10,165 nt of DNA from an uncultured Ruminococcus sp. (GTDB lineage: Bacteria > Bacillota > Clostridia > Oscillospirales > CAG-272), in NCBI GenBank assembly GCA_902783705.1, contig CACZSA010000019.1, positions 1-10,165 on the forward strand. Direction: 5' to 3'. This document shows positions 1 through 5,548 of this stretch, piece by piece; the stretch's first letter is position 1; the number at the start of each line of letters is the position of its first letter. The notes beneath the pieces were generated by a model. It worked only from the letters and a program-made list of their open reading frames with translations. It ran no database searches and was not told the origin of the DNA. The position numbers and the translations under genes were made by a program.

Positions 1-1689
1 ACCGTTCTGGAAGCGTGCAGATATGCGAACATCGACATCCCGACGCTCTGTTACCTGAAGGACGTCAACCAGATCGGCGCGTGCCGTCTCTGCCTCGTCG
101 AGGTGAAGGGCGCGAGAGGCATGGTGGCTGCCTGCGTTTACCCGGTGAACGAGGGCATGGAAATCACCACCAACTCCCCGAAGATCCGTCAGATCCGCAA
201 GACCAACCTCGAGCTGGTTCTGTCCGCGCATGAGAAGAAGTGCCTCTCCTGCATCCGCTCCACCACGTGCGAGCTCCAGAAGCTGGCGCAGGAGTACAAG
301 TGCGATGAAAACAAGTTCGCGTACTCCCCGAAGGAGAACCTCGAGCCCATCGACGCCTCCTCCCCGTCCATCATCCGCGACAACAACAAGTGCATTCTCT
401 GCCGCCGCTGCGTAGCTGCCTGCGAAAAGCTCCAGGGCATCTCCGCGATCCGCGTCGTGAACCGCGGTTTCGACTCCAAGGTCGCGACCATGTTCGAAAA
501 GCCGCTCGCCGAGACCTCCTGCATCAACTGCGGTCAGTGCATCGTGGCATGTCCCGTGGGCGCCCTCTATGAAAAGGACGACACCCAGAAGGTCCTCGAC
601 GCCATCGCCGATCCCACGAAGCATGTGGCGATCTGCACCGCTCCTTCCGTCCGCGCGACCATCGGCGAGTGCTTCGGCTACGAGCCCGGCACCGACTGCG
701 AAGGCAAGATGGTTTCCGCCCTCAAGAAGCTCGGCTTCGACGGCGTCTATGACATGAACTTCACCGCCGACCTCACCATCATGGAAGAGGCGTACGAATT
801 CATCGGCCGCGTTCAGAACGGCGGCAAGCTCCCGATGATGACCTCCTGCTCCCCGGGATGGGTCAAGTACTGCGAACACTACTTCCCGGAATTCGTGGAC
901 AATCTCTCCACCTGCAAGTCCCCGCAGCAGATGTTCGGCGCGATCTACAAGACCTACTTCGCCGAGAAGATGGGTCTCGATCCCAAGGATATCGTCTTCG
1001 TCTCCGCCATCCCGTGCACCGCGAAGAAGTTCGAGGTTGGCCGCGACGGTCAGTCCGTGGACGGCATGCCCGGCGTCGACGTGGCGATCACCACGCGTGA
1101 GCTCGGCCGCATGATCAATCAGGCGGGTATCGACTTCAAGTCTCTCGAGGACGAAAAGTTCGACCAGCCGATCGACATCGGTTCCGGCGCAGGCGCGATC
1201 TTCGGCGCGACCGGCGGCGTTATGGAAGCTGCTCTCCGTACCGCGTCGGAAGTCCTCACCGGCAAGCCGCTCGAGAAGCTCGAATTCGACGACGTCCGCG
1301 GCACCGAAGGCCTCAAGTTCGCTGCTTATAAGATCGGCGATCTCGAGCTCAAGGTTGCGGTCGCTTCCGGCACTGCCAACGCGAAGAAGCTCCTCAACGG
1401 CGTCAAGGACGGCACCTACGACGTGCAGTTCATCGAAGTCATGGCCTGCCCCGGCGGATGCGTTAACGGCGGCGGTCAGCCCACGCAGCCCGCGGATGTC
1501 CGCAACAAGGTCGACCTCAAGAAGGTCCGCGCCGCTGTCCTCTACAACGCCGACGAGAAGAAGCTCGAATACCGGAAGTCCCACGATAACCCGATCATCA
1601 AGAAGGTTTACGAGGAATTCCTCGGCGAGCCCAATTCCCACAAGGCACACGAACTCCTTCACACGCATTACGTGAAGAGAGGACTTTGA
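1..1689 (+). CDS. hydA: [FeFe] hydrogenase catalytic subunit (HydA/HndD type), 5' end cut by window edge
   Basis: Catalyses reversible H2 formation from protons in the cytoplasm. 562 residues are visible and the frame is open from base 1. Compared with the Clostridium pasteurianum CpI enzyme, only roughly 17 N-terminal residues should be missing. Numbering from the window edge, domains in order are: a plant-type [2Fe-2S] domain (C17, C28, C31, C45); a His-Cys3 [4Fe-4S] site (H77, C81, C84, C90); two 4Cys [4Fe-4S] sites (C131/134/137/141 and C174/177/180/184); then the H-cluster domain with L1 TSCSPGW (283-284), L2 IPCTAKKFE (C339) and L3 MACPGGCVNGGGQP (C483, C487). A small-subunit-like tail ends HTHYVKRGL. 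L1 has Ser where CpI has cluster ligand Cys300. The domain order fits NAD(P)-linked, possibly electron-bifurcating enzymes; HydB/HydC partners would be expected upstream but are not seen. The family call is very sure, the bifurcating role an inference. Confidence 0.97.
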   Translation, partial: TVLEACRYANIDIPTLCYLKDVNQIGACRLCLVEVKGARGMVAACVYPVNEGMEITTNSPKIRQIRKTNLELVLSAHEKKCLSCIRSTTCELQKLAQEYKCDENKFAYSPKENLEPIDASSPSIIRDNNKCILCRRCVAACEKLQGISAIRVVNRGFDSKVATMFEKPLAETSCINCGQCIVACPVGALYEKDDTQKVLDAIADPTKHVAICTAPSVRATIGECFGYEPGTDCEGKMVSALKKLGFDGVYDMNFTADLTIMEEAYEFIGRVQNGGKLPMMTSCSPGWVKYCEHYFPEFVDNLSTCKSPQQMFGAIYKTYFAEKMGLDPKDIVFVSAIPCTAKKFEVGRDGQSVDGMPGVDVAITTRELGRMINQAGIDFKSLEDEKFDQPIDIGSGAGAIFGATGGVMEAALRTASEVLTGKPLEKLEFDDVRGTEGLKFAAYKIGDLELKVAVASGTANAKKLLNGVKDGTYDVQFIEVMACPGGCVNGGGQPTQPADVRNKVDLKKVRAAVLYNADEKKLEYRKSHDNPIIKKVYEEFLGEPNSHKAHELLHTHYVKRGL

Positions 1690-1710
1690 GTCTGATTGAA
1701 TGGAATAAAT

Positions 1711-1780
1711 GCGGGGGAGGAACTTTTTGAAAAAAGTTTCCTCCCCCGCGCCCCCTCTTCCAAAACTTTTGGGGAAGGGG
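1711..1780 (+). repeat. Dispersed hairpin repeat, copy 1 (3' of hydA)
   Basis: The element begins 21 bases after the hydA stop. Its head is a long hairpin: arm GCGGGGGAGGAACTTTTT (1711-1728) pairs with 1731-1749, with one extra T bulged. The tail is CCCCCTCTTCCAAAAC then TTTTGGGGAAGGGG, itself able to form an imperfect stem. The same head-plus-tail arrangement occurs inverted at 1946-2018. There is no U-run directly after the strong stem, so it is not a textbook intrinsic terminator. It may protect or process the 3' end of the mRNA. Function unknown. Confidence 0.8.
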
Positions 1781-1798
1781 ACAGGTTCTCCCAATATA

Positions 1799-1845
1799 GA
1801 AAGCGCGGGAATGGATCTGCAAGGGTCCGGTTCCCGCTTTCTTTT
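1799..1845 (+). terminator. Intrinsic terminator downstream of hydA
   Basis: Arms GAAAGCGCGGGAA (1799-1811, with a two-base bulge) and TTCCCGCTTTC (1831-1841) pair, and the inner GGATC/GGTCC can extend the stem. The stem is followed by the T-rich tail CTTTTG. It is probably the first true terminator of the hydrogenase transcript. Confidence 0.65.
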
Positions 1846-1859
1846 GTTTGGAATAAAGA

Positions 1860-1896
1860 AAACGGACAGCGTATCTTGTACTGTCCGTTTCATTTT
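1860..1896 (+). terminator. Second intrinsic terminator downstream of hydA
   Basis: A perfect 10-bp stem is formed by AAACGGACAG (1860-1869) and CTGTCCGTTT (1881-1890), with an 11-base loop and the tail CATTTTTT. It stands 18 bases after the preceding hairpin, so the two form a tandem stop. The symmetrical A/T flanks mean it could also work weakly on the minus strand. Confidence 0.75.
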
Positions 1897-1945
1897 TTGA
1901 TCAGTCTCTTCTGCAGCGTTTTCGCACGGCACAGGATTGGGGGAG

Positions 1946-2018
1946 CTTTGACCCTTCCCAAAGTTTTTTGAAGAGGGGGTCCGGGGGAGTGACTTTTTGC
2001 AAAAAGTCACTCCCCCGG
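1946..2018 (-). repeat. Dispersed hairpin repeat, copy 2 (3' of the lipoprotein gene)
   Basis: On the minus strand this starts 13 bases after the stop of the lipoprotein gene. Its head is a perfect 38-base palindrome (1981-2018), arm CCGGGGGAGTGACTTTTTG. The tail reads ACCCCCTCTTCAAAAAACTT then TGGGAAGGG on the minus strand, matching the tail of copy 1. Both copies point away from the gene they follow. Three differences between the two heads (first pair and two internal pairs) are matched by complementary changes in the other arm, so pairing seems to be what is conserved. Confidence 0.8.
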
Positions 2019-2031
2019 CATATCCATATCT

Positions 2032-2976
2032 TTAACCGTTATAAGGCACGCCGCTGATGGTGACGGTGCAGGCTTCCTTCTTGTTGATGGCAAAGCCGTT
2101 GAGGGCGTTGTCTTCGACGTCGATGCTGACGGAGCCGCCGTTGAAGTTGATCGCGCCGTCGCACTTGACGCCGTTGTTGGTGGAGCCGAGGGTGACCTCG
2201 CCGCCGTTGAAGTTGATGGCGGAGACAGCCTGGACCGCTTCGTCCTCGCTCGTGATGTTGACGGTACCGCCGTTGATTTCGACGTAGCCGACGAGCTGGG
2301 AGTCATAGTTGGTGGACTTGATGCCGTCGCGGAGGGCGTTCACGGTGATCGTGCCGCCGTTGATGGTGAGGTAATCCTTGCCCTTGATGCCGTGGCGGGC
2401 CGAGTTGACGTTGATCGTGCCGTTGTCGATCTTGAGGCCGTCCTTGGAGACGATGCCGTTCGAATAGTTGCCGTTCACGGTGAGGGTGCCGGTACCGTTG
2501 ATCGTCAGGTCTTCCTTCGAGAAGAGGGCGGCGTCGGGCTCGGTGTCCTCGGGATTTTCGAACGTGTAGACGGAGCCGTCGGTGAGGACGTTCGTGGTGC
2601 CCTCATAGAGCGTGATGACCGCGTCCTGCGTCTTGTGGATGTAGATGCACGCGCCGTCGTTGTTCGTGATGGTCACGCCCTTGAGAACGAGGTCGATGAC
2701 GCCCGCGTCCACGCAGTCCACATAGATCATGCCGTCGTCGAGGGTACCCGTGATGAGGTATGTGCCGGCAGAGTTGATGTTGATTTTACCGTCCTCGCCC
2801 ACGTAAACGGAGGAGGAGTCGCAGGTCGCGCCGGATCCGGTGAGGGTGATTTCGGTCGCTTTCTTTTCGAGATTCGCGCCGGCTTCGCTTTCGTCCGTCG
2901 TGGTGGAGCAGGCGGTGAAGAGGAGGGAAGAAGCGGTGGCAAGCGCGGCGAGGAGGAGGGCAAGCGTTTTCTTCAT
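2032..2976 (-). CDS. Carbohydrate-binding beta-helix lipoprotein (Cthe_2159-like)
   Basis: Predicted exported lipoprotein of 314 residues. The start was put at ATG 2976 because the product then opens with a classic lipoprotein signal peptide: MKK, a hydrophobic stretch, and lipobox FTAC with lipidated Cys23. A longer frame exists upstream but would bury the signal. The mature part, from about residue 42 on, consists of repeated short strands with recurring INGG, NFNGG, LTING and DGIK/NGVK motifs, typical of a right-handed parallel beta-helix. The pattern matches the Cthe_2159 family, whose founding member is described as binding cellulose and pectin-type polysaccharides; binding here is inference. 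There are no catalytic motifs I can identify. At 314 residues it appears to be a single-domain form. It stands alone, with its own consensus promoter and a 3' hairpin repeat. Confidence 0.85.
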   Translation of the reverse strand: MKKTLALLLAALATASSLLFTACSTTTDESEAGANLEKKATEITLTGSGATCDSSSVYVGEDGKININSAGTYLITGTLDDGMIYVDCVDAGVIDLVLKGVTITNNDGACIYIHKTQDAVITLYEGTTNVLTDGSVYTFENPEDTEPDAALFSKEDLTINGTGTLTVNGNYSNGIVSKDGLKIDNGTINVNSARHGIKGKDYLTINGGTITVNALRDGIKSTNYDSQLVGYVEINGGTVNITSEDEAVQAVSAINFNGGEVTLGSTNNGVKCDGAINFNGGSVSIDVEDNALNGFAINKKEACTVTISGVPYNG

Positions 2977-2986
2977 TTTGTTCCGG

Positions 2987-3009
2987 CATCCCCGGAGGGA
3001 TGTTCCTTT
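2987..3009 (-). promoter_or_regulatory. Hairpin between a distant Shine-Dalgarno and the lipoprotein start
   Basis: On the minus strand AAAGGAA (3009-3003) lies 26 bases upstream of the ATG, too far for normal use. Between them is a 6-bp hairpin, CATCCC/GGGATG (3002-2997 with 2992-2987, loop TCCG). If folded, the hairpin would bring the AAAGGAA site to an effective spacing of about 10 bases. The only closer candidate is the weak CGGAA four bases before the start. A role in translation is inference. Confidence 0.4.
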
Positions 3010-3101
3010 CTGTTCAGTCAGAGGATTTTGAAGAATCGAAGAATCCGGGATCGGGTGACGTTGACCCGGAAGGCCCGGAAAGCGCATTCAGATATAATGA
3101 C

Positions 3102-3130
3102 ATTATAGTCCCCGCGCGTCGGATTGTCAA
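3102..3130 (-). promoter_or_regulatory. Consensus sigma-A promoter of the lipoprotein gene
   Basis: On the minus strand TTGACA (3130-3125), a 17-base spacer and TATAAT (3107-3102) match the vegetative consensus exactly. The predicted transcript starts near 3095, giving a leader of about 120 bases before ATG 2976. It is divergent from the tRNA-Cys promoter, with about 87 A+T-rich bases between the two -35 boxes. Confidence 0.88.
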
Positions 3131-3217
3131 GCACTCCGGGCTTATATTTACTAAAAATTTAAAGATTTCATGTGCAAAACCCATCGGCACGAGGACAAAA
3201 AAATTTCGGATTCCCCC

Positions 3218-3246
3218 TTGACAAAGGGGCGCATTTCGTGTATAAT
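3218..3246 (+). promoter_or_regulatory. Consensus promoter of tRNA-Cys
   Basis: TTGACA (3218-3223), a 17-base spacer and TATAAT (3241-3246) lie 15 bases before the mature tRNA 5' end. The match to the vegetative consensus is perfect, as expected for a strongly expressed stable RNA gene. Confidence 0.93.
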
Positions 3247-3261
3247 ATATCCACGCTTGAT

Positions 3262-3333
<72 letters not shown>

Positions 3334-3338
3334 TAAAT

Positions 3339-3364
3339 AACAGCAGCTCGGCTGCTGTTTTTTT
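3339..3364 (+). terminator. Intrinsic terminator of tRNA-Cys
   Basis: The stem is AACAGCAGC (3339-3347) with GCTGCTGTT (3351-3359), loop TCG, followed by a run of seven T residues (3358-3364). It begins five bases after the tRNA 3' end. Confidence 0.93.
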
Positions 3365-3366
3365 AT

Positions 3367-3523
3367 CCAAGCCGCCCCAGGCGGATTGGTATGTAATCAA
3401 CGCGCCTGCGCGTTGTATGGAATCGCCGAAGGCGTATGGCATCCGGCGGCTTGATTCCATGCACGGCTGACGCCGTGATTTCATGCCCCACTTCGTGCGG
3501 ATTACATACACGCCTTCGGCGTG
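3367..3523 (+). repeat. Nested multi-hairpin palindromic element upstream of the four-helix bundle gene
   Basis: About 157 bases are made almost wholly of perfect short stems. Stem A is CCAAgCCGCC/GGCGGaTTGG (3367-3389). An outer pair, TATGTAATC (3390-3398) with GATTACATA (3500-3508), encloses four branches: CAACGCGC/GCGCGTTG (3398-3415); ATGGAATC/GATTCCAT (3417-3424 with 3453-3460, containing CGCC-GAA-GGCG); CACGGC/GCCGTG (3462-3477); and an imperfect CACTTCGTG stem (3487-3499). A last hairpin, CACGCC-TTC-GGCGTG (3509-3523), lies just outside. The layout resembles a cloverleaf RNA, or the palindromic ends of a small non-autonomous mobile element. It starts at the tRNA terminator and ends 30 bases before the next gene. 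No transposase is present. Confidence 0.75.
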
Positions 3524-3553
3524 ATTGGGAACGAGAGGAGGAACGACGGGACC

Positions 3554-3907
3554 ATGGCGAAGAATTATTTGCTTGATTACTCCGAAGAGCTTGCGACAAA
3601 ATGCGAGATTCTTTGCAGAAGCATTCGGGGAAACGCAAACGCGGTCAACCAGCTCCGCCGATCGTCGTCGAGCGTTTTCGCCAATATCTCGGAGGCGCAG
3701 TTTACGCAAAGTCTGCCGGATATGCTGTCCAAATTCAAGATTGCGCGCAAGGAATGCGTGGAATCGGAAAGCTGGCTGAAACTCTTATGGAATACCAGCT
3801 TGATTGATGAGGACACGTTCAAGACCTACCGCAATCTCTGCGGCAGAATCGAACGGCTCCTCACCTCCTCCTGCCTCACGATCGAGAAGAAAATCGCTGA
3901 TTCCTGA
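3554..3907 (+). CDS. S23-like four-helix bundle protein
   Basis: A 117-residue cytoplasmic protein of the family first seen in intervening sequences of 23S rRNA genes, structurally related to the Avd accessory proteins of diversity-generating retroelements. Diagnostic stretches are QLRRSSSSVFANISEA (34-49) and KFKIARKECVESESWLKLL (60-78), followed by a last helix from about 87 to 113. Family members form ring-shaped homopentamers that are thought to bind nucleic acid; the role is unknown. The start is ATG 3554, with AGGAGG at 3536-3541. A GTG at 3521 is in frame but lies in a hairpin without a ribosome site. No 23S rRNA and no reverse transcriptase are in the window. The position against a dense palindromic array, right after a tRNA terminator, suggests the two may travel together (inference). 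Confidence 0.88.
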   Translation: MAKNYLLDYSEELATKCEILCRSIRGNANAVNQLRRSSSSVFANISEAQFTQSLPDMLSKFKIARKECVESESWLKLLWNTSLIDEDTFKTYRNLCGRIERLLTSSCLTIEKKIADS

Positions 3908-3956
3908 TCCCTCCATCCGCATTTTTTCTCAAAAATCGCCGGATTGAGCGCAAATT

Positions 3957-4002
3957 CTTGCATTTCTCCTCAATTTCACTAAATTTCCGCTTGCATTTCT
4001 CC
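3957..4002 (+). repeat. 13-base direct repeat ahead of the YegP-like gene
   Basis: CTTGCATTTCTCC occurs at 3957-3969... and exactly again at 3990-4002, 33 bases apart, close to three helical turns. The second copy overlaps the -35 box of the downstream promoter, so it could be a paired operator site. Chance similarity in this T-rich stretch is not excluded. Confidence 0.45.
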
Positions 4003-4019
4003 CTTTTCCGTGTTATAAT
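3991..4019 (+). promoter_or_regulatory. Promoter of the YegP-like gene
   Basis: TTGCAT (3991-3996), 17 bases, then a perfect TATAAT (4014-4019). The -35 box departs from consensus at two positions, leaving room for activation. The leader would be about 40 bases. Confidence 0.8.
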
Positions 4020-4066
4020 GATGTATCGGAAAATCGGCCCAATACCAAACATATTTGGAGGGAACT

Positions 4067-4435
4067 ATGGGAAAATTCATTTTCAAGCAGACCCCTACCG
4101 GCTTCAAGTTCGATCTGAAGAACGATGAAGGCGCAACCGTCGCTACGTCCGAAGTCTATTCGACCGAAGCCGCCTGCAAGAACGGCATCGAGAGTGTCAG
4201 AAAGTGCTCCGGCGGCGAAATCGAAAACCAGACCGTCGAAGGGTACGAGACCAAGAAGCACCCGAAGTTCGAGGTCTACGCGGACAAGGCGGGCGACTTC
4301 CGCTATCGTCTGAAGGCCGGCAACGGTCAGATCGTCGCGACGGGCGGCGTCGGCTACAAGACCGTCGGCGAAGTGGTCGCCGTTGCGGAATGCGTCAAGG
4401 CCATCGCGGCGGATGCTCCGATCGAGAACGCCTGA
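4067..4435 (+). CDS. YegP family protein (two DUF1508 repeats)
   Basis: A 122-residue small soluble protein of two tandem DUF1508 units. Unit one spans about residues 2-48 (GKFIFKQTPTGFKFDLKNDE, ending KNGIESVRK) and unit two about 67-114 (FEVYADKAGDFRYRLKAGNG, ending AVAECVKA). The FR(Y/F)RLKAxNGxIVAT block is the family hallmark. The second unit lacks the usual NGIESV end and has VVAVAECV instead. The biochemical role of the family is unknown. The start ATG 4067 has GGAGGG ending five bases upstream; an in-frame TTG at 4055 sits before that site and was discarded. The gene has its own promoter and terminator and is thus monocistronic. Confidence 0.9.
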   Translation: MGKFIFKQTPTGFKFDLKNDEGATVATSEVYSTEAACKNGIESVRKCSGGEIENQTVEGYETKKHPKFEVYADKAGDFRYRLKAGNGQIVATGGVGYKTVGEVVAVAECVKAIAADAPIENA

Positions 4436-4451
4436 CATACCTGTCAAACCG

Positions 4452-4485
4452 AAGAGCCGCAGGACAGTCCCTGCGGTTCTTTTTT
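4452..4485 (+). terminator. Intrinsic terminator of the YegP-like gene
   Basis: CCGCAGG (4457-4463) pairs with CCTGCGG (4470-4476), extended by AAGAG with TTCTT through one G-T pair. A run of T residues (4480-4485) follows. It lies 17 bases after the stop codon. Confidence 0.9.
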
Positions 4486-4558
4486 ATGCTTTTGCACGGG
4501 GGAGCCGGGGATGCGCGTGCCGTTTTCCCGGAAATCCGCCGAAAATCGCGCCGTCCCC

Positions 4559-4587
4559 TTGACAAAACGGATCGGGCGTGATACAAT
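4559..4587 (+). promoter_or_regulatory. Promoter of the Mn riboswitch-mntP transcript
   Basis: TTGACA (4559-4564), a 17-base spacer and TACAAT (4582-4587), one mismatch from consensus. Predicted transcription start is near 4594, immediately before the riboswitch core. Confidence 0.9.
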
Positions 4588-4593
4588 AGGAAC

Positions 4594-4681
4594 ACTTGGG
4601 GGAGTAGCAAGCGCATCCCGCGCAGCAAGTCAACAGTCCCGGCGCTCGTCGTCTGGCTTGCTTTAAACTGCGAGACTCATG
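4594..4681 (+). ncRNA. Manganese riboswitch aptamer (yybP-ykoY)
   Basis: The conserved core GGGGAGTAGC (4599-4608) appears at the 5' end, and the characteristic GCGAGAC (4670-4676) closes the 3' side. Between them are a short stem GCGC-ATCCC-GCGC (4611-4623), a stem AGCAAG/CTTGCT (4624-4629 with 4657-4662), and the conserved internal stretches GTCAACA and CTCGTCGTCTGGCTT. This is the yybP-ykoY RNA, known to bind Mn2+ and to turn on Mn efflux genes. Its place directly before mntP agrees. GAGAC at the 3' edge is shared with the following terminator hairpin, which gives a switch by mutual exclusion. Confidence 0.93.
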
Positions 4682-4709
4682 TTTGGAATGCCAGCATGAA
4701 GTCTCTTTT
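4672..4709 (+). terminator. Riboswitch-controlled terminator 1
   Basis: GAGACT-CATG (4672-4681) pairs with CATG-A-AGTCTC (4695-4705). TGG/CCA pairs within the loop, and the tail is TTTTCATTTG. The 5' arm includes GAGAC of the aptamer, so Mn-bound and terminated folds cannot coexist. This is the same logic as in Bacillus subtilis yybP, and an ON switch is expected. Confidence 0.8.
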
Positions 4710-4735
4710 CATTTGCCCGAACCCGGGGAGAGGCT

Positions 4736-4765
4736 GTGCATGACTGGGATGTCATGCGCTTTTTT
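4736..4765 (+). terminator. Second terminator in the mntP leader
   Basis: GTGCATGAC (4736-4744) pairs with GTCATGCGC (4751-4759) through one G-T pair, with loop TGGGAT and a tail of six T residues (4760-4765). It is a stronger canonical terminator than the first hairpin and lies 51 bases before the mntP start. Its CATG segments resemble those in the first hairpin, so pairing between the two regions is possible. Confidence 0.82.
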
Positions 4766-4815
4766 CTTCCCCGGAAAACACAGCGGACATACGCAGCGAA
4801 AGGGGGGACCCGGTT

Positions 4816-5427
4816 TTGACTTGGAGCTTCGTGTTTGTGCTGAACAGCGTGCTGCTCGGCGTAGGACTCGCGATGGACGCGTTTTCCGTGTCGCTCGCAA
4901 ACGGCCTCGGAGATCCGGGGATGCGCCGCAGGAGAATGGCGGCGATCGCGGGGACCTTCGCGGGCTTTCAGGCCTTCATGCCGATGACCGGATGGGTGCT
5001 CGTGCACAGCGTCGTGCGGATCTTCGGGACTCTCGAGCGGTTCATCCCGTGGATCGCGCTGCTTCTGCTCGGCTGGATCGGCGGCAAGATGCTCGTCGAG
5101 GGCATCCGGGAGCGGAAAAACAGCGGGTCGGAGGAGGACGGGAAAGCGGATTCAGCCGCACGTCTCGGCATCGGCGCACTGCTTCTGCAGGGAGTGGCGA
5201 CCTCGATCGACGCGCTGTCCGTGGGCTTCACGATCGCCGACTATGAGTGGCCCATGGCCCTCGCCGCGTCGCTCCTCATTGCCGCCGTCACGTTCGTGAT
5301 CTGCATGGGCGGCCTGCGGCTCGGCAAGACCTTCGGCACCCGCCTTGCCGGGAAGGCATCGATCCTCGGCGGCCTCATCCTCATCACCATCGGCATCGAG
5401 ATCTTCGTCAGCGCCATGCTGAAATAA
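4816..5427 (+). CDS. mntP: Manganese efflux pump MntP
   Basis: A 203-residue inner-membrane protein that exports Mn2+ and protects against manganese excess. Six hydrophobic segments form two related halves of three. Each half carries the family acid motif, LAMDAFSVSLANG (Asp21) and ATSIDALSVGF (Asp132). The polar stretch RERKNSGSEEDGK (98-110) is the central loop between the halves. The length is slightly above the roughly 185-190 residues usual for the family. The start was set at TTG 4816 because AAAGGGGGG (4799-4807) is eight bases away; the next in-frame candidate, GTG 4831, would leave too long a gap and trim the first membrane segment. Regulation by the Mn riboswitch directly upstream strongly supports the function. 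Confidence 0.94.
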   Translation: MTWSFVFVLNSVLLGVGLAMDAFSVSLANGLGDPGMRRRRMAAIAGTFAGFQAFMPMTGWVLVHSVVRIFGTLERFIPWIALLLLGWIGGKMLVEGIRERKNSGSEEDGKADSAARLGIGALLLQGVATSIDALSVGFTIADYEWPMALAASLLIAAVTFVICMGGLRLGKTFGTRLAGKASILGGLILITIGIEIFVSAMLK

Positions 5428-5548
5428 AGCGAACCGTCCGGACAAGCCGTCCTTTTCCATAGATCGATCCGCGAATCGGATCCGCCGCACTTCTTCTTTC
5501 TTTTTACTTATTCTTTTTACTTCTCATTCCAAAGGAGCATCTACCATC

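Noticed and set aside
1696..1971. Small plus-strand frame after hydA
   Set aside because: It runs through the hairpin repeat and two terminators and has no recognisable product.
2392..3108. Plus-strand open frame of 238 codons
   Set aside because: Antisense to the lipoprotein gene, arising from its G+C-rich third positions; low-complexity Val/Arg/Asp product.
3367..3907. Diversity-generating retroelement (Avd-like protein)
   Set aside because: There is no reverse transcriptase and no template/variable repeat pair in the window; S23-like proteins occur widely without them.
3554..3907. Intervening sequence of a 23S rRNA gene
   Set aside because: The gene is flanked by tRNA-Cys and yegP-like genes, not by rRNA sequence.
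3908..3950. Possible terminator ATTTTT/AAAAAT after the four-helix bundle gene
   Set aside because: The A/T-only stem with a four-base loop is too weak to call with confidence.
5466..5482. Hairpin GATCCG/CGGATC as a terminator between mntP and the exchanger
   Set aside because: No T-tract follows directly; the pyrimidine-rich run begins later and is interrupted, so termination is doubtful.
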